Notes under the pieces: generated by a model | The model's input: the letters and a program-made list of their open reading frames with translations, nothing else | Database searches by the model: none | What the model was told of the DNA's origin: nothing | Source of the DNA: Mytilus galloprovincialis | Taxonomy: Eukaryota > Mollusca > Bivalvia > Mytilida > Mytilidae | Reading direction: 5' to 3' | Assembly: GCF_965363235.1 (NCBI RefSeq) | Contig: NC_134849.1 | Location: 17,138,863-17,202,862, forward strand | DNA: 64,000 nucleotides | Translations under genes and position numbers: made by a program | Part shown: in pieces, positions 21,887-33,305 of the stretch | How the letters are laid out: every line of letters begins with the position of its first letter | Position numbering within the stretch: the first letter of the stretch is position 1

Positions 21887-21985
21887 AGATTATCGCTGAT
21901 CATCTCAACGAGATTGCTTTTTTCGTTTGAGCCAGTACGGCGAAAGCGAGAAAAGCAATCGAGTTGAGATGACTAATGATAATCT
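21887..21985. repeat. Foldback repeat, about 38-bp inverted arms
   Basis: Left arm begins GATTATCGCTGATCATCTCA and the right arm ends TGAGATGACTAATGATAATC. The arms are complementary with a few mismatches, with a short spacer of CGTTTGAGCCAGTACGGCG. Probably a MITE. Confidence 0.65.
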
Positions 21986-22397
21986 GTTTATCGCTATTTT
22001 ACCTATGACGACGATGTCAATTTCATTAGCAACGCCATGTGACTCCTTAGTTTCTAGCGATTATTTTCCATCTCAAGCGAGTAGCGTGATTTGAAAAATT
22101 ATCACAAAAAAAAGACCAAAAAGAAAAATGCACAAACTAGCGATAATTTTGTTTCTCTGAGGTTAATTGACAAAGGAACAAAAAGGAGCTGAAATTAGAA
22201 GAAGTTGACTTGGGGTAATGTAAGTGAGACCATAACAGCAAGAACATGATAATCTAAGTCTCATGAGGCCACCCCTCCTTTTGAACTCTGTATTCCCTTT
22301 TGATGCAGTGTTTCGATGAATAATACTAATTATATGTTTCCTAAGTGAGGAATGGATATCACTTGATGCCAATGAGACAATTACGGGCATAAACTTA
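21986..22397. other. Unannotated spacer
   Basis: No gene recognised. An 80-codon minus-strand frame here shows no family features. Confidence 0.4.
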
Positions 22398-22823
22398 CAG
22401 TTCATAAATGACTTTTTTTATAAACACGGATCGACAACAGATTTGCCAACTGTTGTTAACGCTTCTGATTATAGTACATGGTCAGGAGATTTAATTTGGA
22501 GCAGGAAAAAACAACTTGAACATTTCAATTCATCAACAAATTGTCATTTTCAGATTGTAACAAACTCATTTACTAGTATGTTATATTTGAATATTTATTA
22601 TTAAGGACAGAATTTTAACAGGAGGCTGAGAGCAAATACAGGAGGTATTGGAAGCATCTGAGGAACGAATAGGGTGGTATCCAAATTCTCGATATTTCAT
22701 ATTTAAAGAAACGAAACTTTCAAAAAGGGCCATTCTGTTTTTCTTGGGCACACACATGATAAATAATGTGCTGAACATGTTGAATTCTGTCAATAGGTAT
22801 ATTATTCTTTAGTAAAATTGTCT
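22398..22823 (+). pseudogene. Duplicated 3' fragment of the FkbM gene (copy 2)
   Basis: Carries the last about 35 codons of the FkbM gene and its 3' flank. A base missing near 22415 (TTTTTTATAAACACGG against TTTTTTGATAAATACGG) shifts the frame, so it cannot encode the C terminus. The upstream catalytic region is absent. Similarity continues at 22938-23053 after a short repeat insertion. Confidence 0.75.
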
Positions 22824-22937
22824 ATAAATAAAGGCAACAGTAGTATACCGCTGTTCAAAACTCATAAATCCATGGACAAAAAACAAAACGGGGTAACAAA
22901 CTAAAACCGAGGAAACGCATTAAATATAAGAGGATAT
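22824..22937. repeat. Short interspersed repeat, second copy at 35.29-35.41 kb
   Basis: About 110 bp: AAAGGCAACAGTAGTATACC, ATAAATCCATGGACAAAAAA, GGGGTAACAAACTAAAAC and AACGCATTAAATATAAGAGG. Near-identical sequence lies at 35293-35405. Copy 1 of the duplication lacks it (empty site near 18992), so it inserted after the duplication. It is SINE-like in size; no tRNA-type promoter was confirmed. Confidence 0.75.
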
Positions 22938-23053
22938 CACTTGATTTTAAATGTGATGTGTCATAATTGTTGACCTTAACTTATTTCAATGTTTGTTTAT
23001 TGTTAAGCATGACCATCTTTTGTTAATTTGTTTGTCTGAAATAAATATTGGAT
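22938..23053 (+). repeat. Segmental duplication, copy 2 right part
   Basis: Runs uninterrupted from CACTTGATTTTAAATGTGA to GTCTGAAATAAATATTGGA. It preserves the pre-insertion state of the site that in copy 1 holds the 1.18-kb element. Confidence 0.75.
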
Positions 23054-24216
23054 CAGGCATGGTCACCTTTTCATGACGTCACAATAGAAATATCAGAGGA
23101 AAGCAAGCAAATTTGACGTCATAATAGTCAAATAGTTTTGACCAATGAACAACTGAGATCAAACGAACCAAACGTTGATTAAATAAAAATAATCAACAGG
23201 TCAGGAAAAGGATAAATCGAGTAAGAATTAGAGAAAGCTTGATATCAATTCGATGGTTATTTAATTTTTATATGATAATAAATGAGTTTTTTTTGCATGA
23301 TAGGCTATCCAAATTAACCCGCGCGCGTTCAGTAAGAAACCGAGAAAATATCTTTATGCGGAATATAGAACTACAGAGTGAAAAAGAGAAAAATAGGGGG
23401 ATATGATTAAATTAAGTCCAATCATATGATTTGTTAACACTTGGAGGTACTTGAAAATAAATGTTGGTGAGGAAAACGGAGGAGGGAGTGAGAGGGAAGG
23501 GGGGGGGGGGCTAAAATGTATGTGTCTTTCGAAGGGGACTCAAATGTATTCTTATTTCATAAAAGAGGATCTTCCTATATTTCCTACCGGGTTCCCCCAA
23601 TGAAAGAAACTATCAGTACGTAGTTATCAGTCACACATAGTCACAATAATTGATTATTGTGGTGTGCTGTTAAACAACTGATTTTGATGTTCAGAAACAT
23701 ACATATATTTAAGAGCAATGGTTAATCTCCCTTTGCATAATTAATACGAGATTTATAAAAATAGGAGTTTTTGTCACTCTTCTATCCCCGCAATTTCCAT
23801 TGGAAGAAATTATTCATCTTTTTTTAGCTTGAGCAGTTGAGAGAAAACTATTTGTGTATGCCCACTATTTTTAAGATATTTTTTCATTAAAAAAATAACA
23901 ATTTCTTTAAGTACGACTATACTTATATTTTTCATTATTTGAACTTACTAAGTAGCTTAAATCTAAACAGTATTATATCGTTCAAGCATATGGCATTTAC
24001 ACATCTGGATCAATACGATACAATTAACGAGCATGGTTTTGAGGAATCGACGATAGTCCCTCGGAAGGGGACGATAAATGGCGGACCCGTGTTAAAAGAG
24101 AACCATATCCCTTGCACGTAAAAGACACCCATGCAGATTTCGAAAAAAGAGCAGGCATCAGTCACACCCGCAAATTGATAAGAGATTAATATACGTTGCA
24201 AGATCTTGTTTCCCAA
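23054..24216. other. Unannotated stretch; repeat fragment at its 3' end
   Basis: 23054-23990 shows no gene; a G-tract lies near 23500. 23985-24022 (AGCATATGGCATTTACACAT, ATCAATACGATAC) matches the left edge of duplicated segment B near 38092-38125. 24040-24200 (GTCCCTCGGAAGGGGACGAT, GGCGGACCCGTG) has the look of an interspersed repeat. Confidence 0.45.
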
Positions 24217-25579
24217 TTAGGCGAGTGATATGAGAGCCAAATTTACATTTTTAATGCACCTACCTAACACACGGCTAAATTATATATCACTAGAAAGCTA
24301 AGAATGTGTACTTTCTAAATATCCCGGTCGTCAAAAGAAATTATGGTGCATTTTTTTTTAAATCGAGGTCAAAGATCATGGGTGCAATTTCAATTCACGG
24401 ATACTTCCAGTTGTAAAATCGAGTCAAAACAAATGCAAAAACGAAACAATTTCATAGGAATGCTGTATTACTGTTGGGAAAATATATTTCTATCATAATA
24501 TTAATTAATTTTGGTTGATTTTAACGGTAACACATGTTACATAACGTTTTCTCTCGGAGTCTTTGAAAATCAACCATTTAAGTCACACAAATGTATCTGG
24601 AGTCGCCATTGCATTATCTAAATCTTATAATACCTCCATATCATTTGATTGCACGTATTTACAAAGAAACATATATCTGCAAATTTGATATAAATAATCC
24701 GAAACAAAATATTTGAAGCAAGAGGAAAATATAACATATGACGTATTTTTAATTGTTTAGAAAAGTCCCATGATGAGCTGTTCATTAAAATTGAGGAAGC
24801 GTACTGTGGTCTCCTGTTAGTTTGAAAGCCTGCCAACCGCTTCAAGATCAGACAACCATAGAGCAGATTTTCTTTTATTATTGTAGTGCAATATGGTGAT
24901 ATATAAAAAAGAAGATGTGGTATGATTGCCAATGAGACAACTATCCACAAAAGACCAAAATGACACAGACATTCTCAACTCAAACATCACTAAATCAGAT
25001 ATGATAAGAGTACTAACAAACATAACTAAAATGAGTAAAGTGCTACTAGTATATTTATATCAACAAATTGATAGTTTTAATATAAAACATCAGAAGGAAA
25101 ATATGATCACTCATTGTACGTCAAACTGTGTTTGATTTTACTTCAGTCGGCCGCCGTGTATCTTGAGATATATAATTAATCAAACAATACTTGACAAAGT
25201 AGTTTGTACTCTTTTTAAATTACGCTAGTGATGACGTTCGGCTATTTTGGCAGTAAGTATTACTTTTTTTTTTATCTTGTTTCACCGCTTCAAACGGAGG
25301 ACAAGGCTATCCTAATATTGAACATTTTATTTGGCTTTCTGATGTTAAAATCCCGTTAGCGTATAACCTAAATGATCGAAACGTCGGACCAATGGGATGT
25401 TGGACCATTTAGGTGTCGGAATATTGCGATATCGGAATATTATAGCATCATTTAAACTTGTAATCTCATCATTCTTATCGGTCAACATATCCATACAAAG
25501 ACAACTTCCTTGGCATGGGCATATATCAGTACAGTAGAGGTTTTGCTCAATACGGACACAAGATCTACTATATACAGAT

Positions 25580-25995
25580 TGAATTAAAAATTTGGAATGA
25601 ACATGAGGGATTTGTCAAAGAGACACCAACGCGCTTAAAAGCAGGCAACGGCCAAAAACCACCAATGGGTCGTCAATGCAGCAAGAAACTACCAAATCTG
25701 GAGGCGTTCTTCAACTGGCCCCTACACAATAATGTACTAGTTTGAAATGATAATGGACGTCATACTAAGCTTCGAAATATAGTCAAAAAGTTAAAATAAA
25801 AGTTATACAAAACTAAGAAAGGCCAGAGGCTCCTGACTTGGGACAGGCGCAAAATTGCGGCGGGGTTAAATATGTTTTTGGAAATCTCAACCCTCCCCTA
25901 TACCTATACCAATGCGTGAACAGATCAAATCTTGTAGAAAGTTCAATGACATCATACCGGACCGATGTTGCCTTTTAGCCAACCAAAGTCATACG
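25580..25995 (-). mobile_element. Antisense type 1 retroelement tail fragment
   Basis: Contains CCACCAATGGGTCGTCAATG, GGCGTTCTTCAACTGGCCCC, AGGCTCCTGACTTGGGACAG and AACCCTCCCCTATACCTAT. The same blocks occur in the 3' region of the minus-strand Penelope-like element (59850-60080). The plus-strand 76-codon frame here is a by-product. Confidence 0.65.
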
Positions 25996-26086
25996 GAGAT
26001 CTGTTATTGTTTCTGTAGTTAGGTCGACATTGTCTTGGATAAAATTTTAACCCCCAGAAGAAAAATAATGCCAATCTCCTGATCAG

Positions 26087-27332
26087 TCAAACTTGTTGAT
26101 AGTTATCAAAGGTGTGTCCATAAATACGGTGCATTTGTAGTGATAAACCTAAATGAAATAGAGTTAAAAAAATATTTATAGATAATATACATTCTACTAA
26201 AGCCATACGTCTAAGAACTTTGTCAATAGGAATATCGTACGCTTTATTAACTGCCGCAGATGTGTCATCATCTAAAAGCTTAAGACAATACAGAAATGTT
26301 TTTAAAGCAGATGGCATAATTTCAATTGAATAATCCAGTGAAATGTTTTTAGATAAATGATAAGGTGATTGGATTACAACTCTACCCTATATCTGCTTCC
26401 GTAAAATACTAGTAGCTGCATAAAGTGCTTGCAACCAGTTTCGCAGTCACTGCTCAGATCTTTAATTTTGACAGACCGTATATCACAGTCATTTTAAACG
26501 GGTAATTTTCCGTCATTACGGCATAAGACAAAATTATAGAGCTACTGTATACAATATTGGATGCACCTTGGCCTTGTTGACGCTGTATACATGTAACTAT
26601 AAATTGACCCTGGTTTTTTAGTTTTTGTTGAAGCTGATCATATGTTGTGTAGTTTTCTCGGCGGCGATCCTCGGGCAGAAATTAAGCCCGGTTCACTAAT
26701 CAAATAATTAAAGTTGTTAACCAGAATACTTCCTTGTGTACAGGCACGTCATCTTTAATCGTCGAAATGTTAGTAAAAGCTGTTTTATGTTCAGAACTAA
26801 ATAGCTCTTTAATTTCTGTTTCAAATTTTGTAGCAAATATTTAACGATGCAAGCTCGATGGTATAAAGATTTAATAGTAAAATTATCATGAGTTATTTTG
26901 TAAATCAGATCATTGTAGGAGATATATGTAGTAACACTCAAAACAGCTTGAGTTTGCTCCTCAGAGGATACCTTATGAAGTTGTGTAACTTGCTTATAGG
27001 CTTTATACATTTGCAAAATATACAAACAGACAAATCAGAATGAGTTGTAGATCTACTGCCCTCGTTGATATATGAGAAGAGACTGGTAGAATTGGTACAT
27101 GTAGTACAAAGTCTTTGTACAGACAAAACAGAAGATGATAGGTTGTGCTTACTTTTGAAATATTTATAGCAACTCTTATGATATTTTGTATTTTCAAATG
27201 GGATGTTTTCATTTTTTTCATATTCATCGACCAGTCTTCTGTAAACTTTATCTTTTCGTTTTCCCACTGCGGCAATACAACTGTATCTTCATTCAAGTGT
27301 TTAACTACATAGTTGCTATGTAGTAAATACAT
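26087..27332 (-). pseudogene. Broken Cys/His-rich gene of unknown family, possibly transposon-encoded
   Basis: Read right to left, frames encode a basic N-terminal segment with KYHKSCYKYFKSKHNL and a CIFCKC pair, a pattern suggesting a zinc-binding module. A middle segment follows (SVTTYISYNDLIYKITHDNF, SLYHRACIVKYLLQ), then a further stretch near 26450-26650 with no ORF of its own length. The C-terminal segment has LLDDDTSAAVNKAYDIPIDK and FHLGLSLQMHRIYGHTFDN. The frame changes near 27000 and again before 26650, with stops, so no full protein is made. Similar-looking uncharacterised proteins are common in invertebrate genomes, but I cannot name the family. Its position inside inverted ends suggests a transposon gene. 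Confidence 0.55.
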
Positions 27333-28339
27333 GACAGACTATGCATCTGTGTCAATAAATGGATATTTTTTTTGCTTTTTAGCAAAGGAAGGGTTTCATT
27401 GTGAACTGGACTGTGAAAATTTTACACGACTCGGAAGATTTTCTACAATTTTCCGATACGATTTCTTATTTAGAAAGGGGTGAATTCTACAGAACTCAAA
27501 AACTATGTTTTACTTTGATTTGATCTTTATTTCGGACGATTTTATATCTATTTAAGCTACACTGAAGTTAAAGATAGAAATAGAGCCGTTTAAATATGAT
27601 TTATCGTACTCTAAAAGCACTATTAAGTACACGGAAATCGACTAATATATTCAGTAAAAAACGATAACGAAATAGATAAGGGATTCCGGAAATTATAGTG
27701 ATTTTACCCAACATCATAAAATTACAGAAATTCGTGATTTTAAGAAATGTTGAGATAAAGTTTTGATCTTGAATGAAAAAACGATAACTGACGAGTAATT
27801 TGGTGTGTTCTAAAACGGATACAGAGCAAAAACATTTAATAAAAATTTAATTGTAGATCCGAAAAGGTCGGGATTATGAAAATTTTGGTACAAAATGTCA
27901 AATATTTAGAAGGAATGCAAAAGCATGCGGAGTTAAAGTTATAAATATTGTTTTTCATTATTTTAAGAATCTAATTCACTTAATTATTCTGTCTAAAAGA
28001 AGAGATACGACTTATTTCCTTTGCTTGAAAAACATGTCGTCATTTTATAATTTTCAACTAATTTCTGAAATAAACGTCAATTTTACAAAAACTGCACCGT
28101 ACGATTTTGTGACGACTGGGCAAAAATCAAAGTTTAATCATGTTTCTTTCATTTAAAAAAAAAATTAGCCGTGTGTTAGGTGGGTGCATTAAAGTCCTTA
28201 ACAAGACGTCTTTTTCAAATATTACACTCGCCTAAATGCACTATAAATAAATGTGTTTAAACTAAATCAATAAGATACGGTAGTGCATGTGCATAAGGTC
28301 CACAAAAAATCCAAAAACCCGGAGGAATGACGACTGATA

Positions 28340-28920
28340 TCGACACAACATAAAGGTCACCATTACGAATTGGTTGACCGTTTTTTCCGGGATTGTATTT
28401 CTGATCAGGTTCTTTGATATAGGGTTGCTACTCACAACTAGTCTTCTAAATCAAGAGTTCCAAATGGTGAAGTTGAAGTCATTTCTTCGTGCATTTTACG
28501 GAAACCATCACGAGTTGGTTGACCGTTATGGAATATCCGTATCACAGATGCTTTCGGATATGTTTCGTATGTCGCAACTACAATCCCGTTCCCCTTTTCA
28601 CGAATGAGACCTACCAAATTAAACTATTTACCGGGTTTATAATACAATGACAGTCACGACGGTGCCACATGTGGAGCAGGACCAGTTTACCTTTCCGGAG
28701 CACCTGAGATCACCCGCAGTTTTTGGTGGGGTTTGTGTTGCTTAGTTTTTAGTTTACTATGTTTGTGTCTATTACTTGTCTGTTTTTTTCTATTTAAGCA
28801 TGGCGTTGTCAGTTATTTTCTATCTATGAGTTTGAATGTCTCTCTGGTATATTTCGGGGTCTTAAGTCACCAATGGTTTCGCGGTGTAAGATTTTACCAT
28901 ACCAGTTTATAAAAAAATAC
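28340..28920 (+). pseudogene. Penelope-like reverse transcriptase C-terminal relic and tail (second lineage)
   Basis: Encodes remnants such as LLLTTSLLNQEFQMVKLKSF and FYGNHHELVDRYGISVSQM, matching the relic at 59.1-59.25 kb (LLTRKLLNQSFQMVKLKSS, FYGRHYELVDRYGITVSQM). The catalytic core is missing. The trailing non-coding part (CATGGCGTTGTCAGT, TATGAGTTTGAATGTC) is shared with 38410 and 59360. Confidence 0.7.
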
Positions 28921-29823
28921 AAAAATACCGAACCCATAGGTTATGCATTAAAAAGTGGGCATCCGGTAGTCCATAATACTAGACAAAATCAAATGTTCAT
29001 CTTTTCAAGCAATTCAACGAAAAAAACCGACTATTAAATTTCAGACTTGTTACAAGCATGTTTTGTTAAATATGGTCGGTTAAACCTGATTTTATACCTG
29101 GCTGAAAGTCGTAGGATCTGCAAAATTACCCATTTTTTTTCTATTTCTGATTAAGATAATTTGACTGAGTGTGAATTAGAATGAAGGGTGATCCACATGT
29201 AGCAGGAGACGCTTATTATGTCGGAAGAAAGAGTCTCGATTTTGTTTGCAGTTCATTCAATCCTTTCATTTGTTAATTCATATTTAAACATCGGCAAACT
29301 ATAGTATCTGTTGCCGTGATTGATATGATTTTCCCTCTATTTCTTATTGTAATATATGCATAAAAATGAATTTCAAATCAACATTGATGTGGTCAACTAC
29401 TTGTATCAAGACTTAATTTGTAAAAAGGATATGTGAGGCATACGTTAAAAAGTAAAGGTTTTTAATTAATTGATCAGAATTGTCAAAATTCTTCCCTTAC
29501 CACAGCATGCGCTACATTTTCTAAATACAAAATTTTATTTATAAACAATGGAGTATGACATAAAATAAAAGACAACTTCTGGTCAGCTTATGACATTTCT
29601 GTCAATACATTTGAAGATTACTTAGATTTGCCAAACCAATGACACATACACGTGACAGCAGTAATGGTTTACCTTATAATATGGTAAAGCTCACTTGATT
29701 ATAAACCTGCGTCAGCAGTTGAATATTATACCACATGCAGATTTGAAATGCATTGTCAATTTATTGAAAGGTTGTGGTACCCATATTTGTGTGTGAAATG
29801 AGTTATGCAGTTATTTGCCAATA

Positions 29824-30028
29824 CTGTGGATTCATTTATTTTCGTGGGTACCAATTTTTGTGTAGAAAGGAAAACTCTTATGTTCGTGGATATGTAACTT
29901 CGTGGTTTTGGCGAGGTTTGCATATAAGCCTATTTAAAATATGTCATTCGTTGAACATTTAATTTCGTGGTTTACCTGTACCCACGAAATCCACGAAAAT
30001 TGGTATCCAACGAATAATGAATCCACAG
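29824..30028. mobile_element. Tc1/mariner-type MITE, TA target duplication
   Basis: The ends are CTGTGGATTCATTTATTTTC and AACGAATAATGAATCCACAG, flanked by TA on both sides. The interior has GTGGGTACCAATTTTTGTG and the complementary block. A sister copy lies at 51091-51297. Segment B has the unoccupied site near 39592. Confidence 0.85.
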
Positions 30029-30190
30029 TATTGTCTTTTCGTCTTGTTTCGATTTTTATTTGACATTGTTATTTTCTCTTTGACTTATGAGTTTTGATTG
30101 TCCCTTGTTAAATTGCTCCTGTTAGATAAATGAACTATGATCATTAATTATAATTGATTAATGAGTTATATAACTTTCCAATTGTCAACT

Positions 30191-30502
30191 TCCTGTTTCA
30201 CAGCAGTATTATATAATGTAGTTACCCCATAGGACAACGCTGACATATATAAGTTGATACGTTAGGTTCCTGAATGTCCACGTTGTACGGTCGTCATTTA
30301 CTCTATAACCGTTTCATAGTGATATTTCGATAAGACTTTGTCGATACTACGATAAAACTAATATGATACGTCGAAAAGTTTTGACATGTGAATTCCTTCT
30401 GAAGAACATATATAATTGAATCGTAAAGCCTTTTGAAATCACTCATAGGCTAATTTCTTATCTCCTGACAATTCCACACATACTCCAAGTACTGTTAATA
30501 AA
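30191..30502. other. Spacer, no feature recognised
   Basis: No ORF or repeat identified between segment A and the Mab-21-like pseudogene. Confidence 0.4.
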
Positions 30503-31738
30503 TCAGATGATCTGGTGGAGCTTTTGGCACATTCTTCTTTTACTGTTTAAATCACGTAAAGCCTGTTGTTTATTGCGAACCTTATTAAGATGATGATAGC
30601 ATAGAAATCTAAGACAGTGCGACATAACAATGGGCGATATTCGTATTGGACTTTCTTTCACCTCAAGCTGTAGTTCTGCTGGAATCAACGATGAGTGTTG
30701 CAAGTACTTAACACTTCTTACAATCGCTATCTTCATTTTTTCAACCAATGTCATTTTGGGATGTACATTGTGCCTGTAACGGTCTATAAGTTCTTCACTA
30801 TAGTCATATAATATTGGCACCATATTAGGTGAAGATCTTGATAGAACATAATCTATCAGTTTGAGTGTTACACTGAACTGTCCTGTGCCATAATAAAAGG
30901 ATGCGTATAACAACCAACCCGATACTGCATCTGTCTTGCTACAGTCTTGTAAATGTTTATGATAAATTTTGTACATTTTATGTATCATGGTTGGTGTTGG
31001 TAGAAGTTGCACTGGTAATTGACTGTAAATAGCGTGTTCCTGTTTACATACATCAATAATGAACAAGGTCGATTCTGACTTAAAGATGTAGTCATTGCCA
31101 TTACTTTATAGCACTCTCTAAAGTCATTCATCGTCTTACTTCCACAAATCCTGTAGTATAACATGTATAAGAAGTCAAGCTTCATGAACGAAGATTCTTT
31201 CTTTGTACTTATTACAACAGAGCTAGGCGGAAAAAAAATCCTCGTCAATCTATCGATTCCGCCAACTTGTTTTGTGTTTAGCACACGTAGTAGCATTTTA
31301 TTGTTATCTTGTGTGATCTTTTCTAAGAACATGTTGTGTTCAGGTATAAAATAATTTGGACGGTAACAGTTTTTAACCCATGATGTTAATTTGTCTAAGC
31401 AGAGAAAAAAACAAGTAAACAATTTAGGTATTTGAAATGTGTCAATATCCACTTCCTCGGAGACCCAGAATAAAGCCGTCTTCATAAAGTAAGAACGCAA
31501 TAAATCTTTGACATTATTATTTGTGTTAACGATACGCTTTAAGGTAATTTTTAGTAGCGCGTAACATAGTAATTGAGTAAAATTAAACGAATGTACAAGT
31601 TGTTTTTCTGCCACAGAAAAAGACACTCTCCATAACATATTAGAATCTGACATATTTTTAGGTCCTAAAGGTACTAGAAACATCCGTATTGTTTGATTTT
31701 GTCAATCACACAATTAGAGGGCCATTGCCTTCGATAAC
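30503..31738 (-). pseudogene. Mab-21 domain (cGAS-superfamily) protein, frameshifted, N-terminal lobe missing
   Basis: The C-terminal half of a Mab-21 domain is clear. Near 31700-31735 a frame gives RRQWPSNCVIDKIKQYG. After a one-base shift it continues FLVPLGPKNM and WRVSFSVAEKQLVHSFN, then FTQLLCYALLKITLKRIV, LLRSYFMKTALFWVSEEV and NYFIPEHNMFLEKI, the helical core typical of bivalve Mab-21-like proteins. A second shift near 31090 moves into a C-terminal extension with KTDAVSGWLLYASFYYGTG and MSHCLRFLCYHHLNKVR. The family includes cGAS and cGAS-like receptors, but the nucleotidyltransferase motifs (GS motif, catalytic acidic residues) lie in the missing N-terminal part. Upstream sequence is an interspersed repeat. 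Two one-base shifts could be sequencing errors, but the lost lobe argues for a pseudogene. Confidence 0.75.
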
Positions 31739-31739
31739 G

Positions 31740-31945
31740 CATTGTCCATTTTTAGCTAGAATCATGAAATCACAATTTACTTCAAGTTTTTATTTAATTT
31801 ACCTGTACACTTTATTCTGGGACCTCGTGTCATCATGAATGAAAAGTTTTATTGTGTATTGCAACTGCTTAAGGAATAACACGTGATGTGCAGTTAGCCA
31901 ATCAGAATAACGTATTATAATGAAACATACATCTAATTTAATTAT
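31740..31945 (-). repeat. Interspersed repeat (partner at 13607-13822)
   Basis: The reverse complement of 31740-31945 matches 13607-13822. It lies where the N-terminal part of the Mab-21 domain would be expected, separating the relic from an open frame farther upstream. Confidence 0.65.
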
Positions 31946-32206
31946 TTCAATGTATGCTACATCCTGATCTAGCTCAAACTGGTAGTTGTCTATTTTGTTT
32001 TCAAATGTATAAGACATTACCAATTGATTACCTTTATTACAGTCAGTACAATTCTGTAAGTATTCCAGATATTTATTTGAAGATTTGTCAGGATATCTAA
32101 GGTTTAGTATCCACTGTTCATGGGTTTTCCCTCTTTGGAGGCAATTGTTATACGTTCGTTCAAACTGTTGGATTGTTAATCCAAAAACATCGTTTGAGAT
32201 AAACAT
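31946..32206 (-). CDS. Uncharacterised ORF fragment upstream of the Mab-21 relic
   Basis: An open frame starts at 32206 and runs into the repeat at 31945-31799, which supplies its last about 48 codons. The non-repeat part has ordered composition, including FERTYNNCLQRGKTHEQW, a CTDCNKGNQLVMSYTF stretch and NYQFELDQDV. I do not recognise a family. It could be an exon of the broken Mab-21-like gene or of another gene. Only the part outside the repeat is annotated, and its coding status is uncertain. Confidence 0.35.
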
Positions 32207-33305
32207 CCCTCCATCTTCTGATTGGTAAATTGATGGTGCGTATTTGCGCCTTCAACGGTAAGAAAGTGTTTAACCCCACATTTTTCCAAGTATGTAATTT
32301 TTCTCATTATCATCGTCGTCATGTTCTTGGTTTCTGTTATTTTTGTCCATGATGAATCTAAATATGGAAATCATGAAATGCATTTAATATATAAGCTTAC
32401 AGATATTAAAATTAGTATATTCATAGTGTACCATCATTGTTGTTAATTAAATGTCGTAAACTGAAACAGCTGACAGTTATTAATTGAAACATTTTATGCA
32501 TCATGTCCAACTTTGTTTTAGTATTTGAAACTATTACAGACATGTATAAAAACATAGCTTAGCTATAAGTTGGGTACTTTATAAACGTTATGTGTTTAAT
32601 ATCTCAATTGCACTTGCCTTTTGAAAGCAGCCGTTTATTGACGTTGTAACGAAAAAGGGGAAATTTTCTTGATAAACGAATAGTGAGGTACATAACAAGA
32701 TCATATCTGTTTTTGCTTGTTTTAAAAATTAGAGATCAAAGGAGATGGGTAGCTACGTATTTTAAGTGTTATACGCTTGTATAAAAACACATTGAATGAA
32801 ATTGAAACATAACTTAATGAATTATAACTCTATACTTCTCTCCATTTTGTTTTCCATTTCTTGAAGGTAAAGTGTAAGAGTATAATTAATTTTGATGTGC
32901 ACATATCAACTGTTATGTAAGGCACGTTTGTTTAAAATTGTATTCGCATTCAAAGTTTACCAGCCAATCCTTTATACACGAAAGACAACGCTTTATGTTT
33001 GAAGTGTATCTCAATATTCTGAACACGCAAGTTTGTAATTTAAAGTTTCGGAAGTCAATTTGAAAGATGAAATTTTAAAAAGATAATGTTCTTGATTCTG
33101 AAATTTAAACACCTGCCAATACGGAGACACATTGTAATATTAACAAGTTACAATTCTGTATGTTTAACTCTACGACATAACGTTGATTGTATGACAATAT
33201 AAAATCATTATGTAAGATGTCTTATTGAACTAAAATCATCAAAAATGTTGTACACAGACATTTAATAGAAGGCTTGAAAGACTTAATAGTTAAACAATGT
33301 TAAAA
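32207..33305. other. Unannotated AT-rich stretch
   Basis: No gene, repeat or RNA recognised. Confidence 0.4.

Larger units (their letters stand above)
24217..28235. mobile_element. Candidate 4-kb DNA transposon carrying an uncharacterised Cys/His-rich gene
   Basis: The ends are inverted: TTAGGCGAGTG at 24217-24227 and CACTCGCCTAA at 28225-28235. Farther in, AATGCACC(T/C)ACCTAACAC and ACACGGCTAA match in inverted orientation at 24254 and 28165, with weaker matching beyond. Between them on the minus strand is a broken gene (26087-27332). Later insertions (retroelement tail near 24905, type 1 tail at 25580-25995) lie inside. No clear target-site duplication was found, so the boundaries are provisional. 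Confidence 0.5.
28265..30190 (+). repeat. Segmental duplication A (partner 38098-39745)
   Basis: Aligns in order with segment B: ACCATTACGAATTG, GAGTTCCAAATGGTGAAGTT, GATTGATATGATTTTCCCTC, AATGAATTTCAAATCAACAT, GCCAAACCAATGACACAT, GCAGTAATGGTTTA and TCTCTTTGACTTATGAGTTT. A carries a Tc1/mariner-type MITE that B lacks. B carries two insertions that A lacks. Confidence 0.8.

Noticed and set aside
29774-29962. 62-codon frame at 29.8 kb
   Set aside because: Most of it is the left half of a Tc1/mariner-type MITE.
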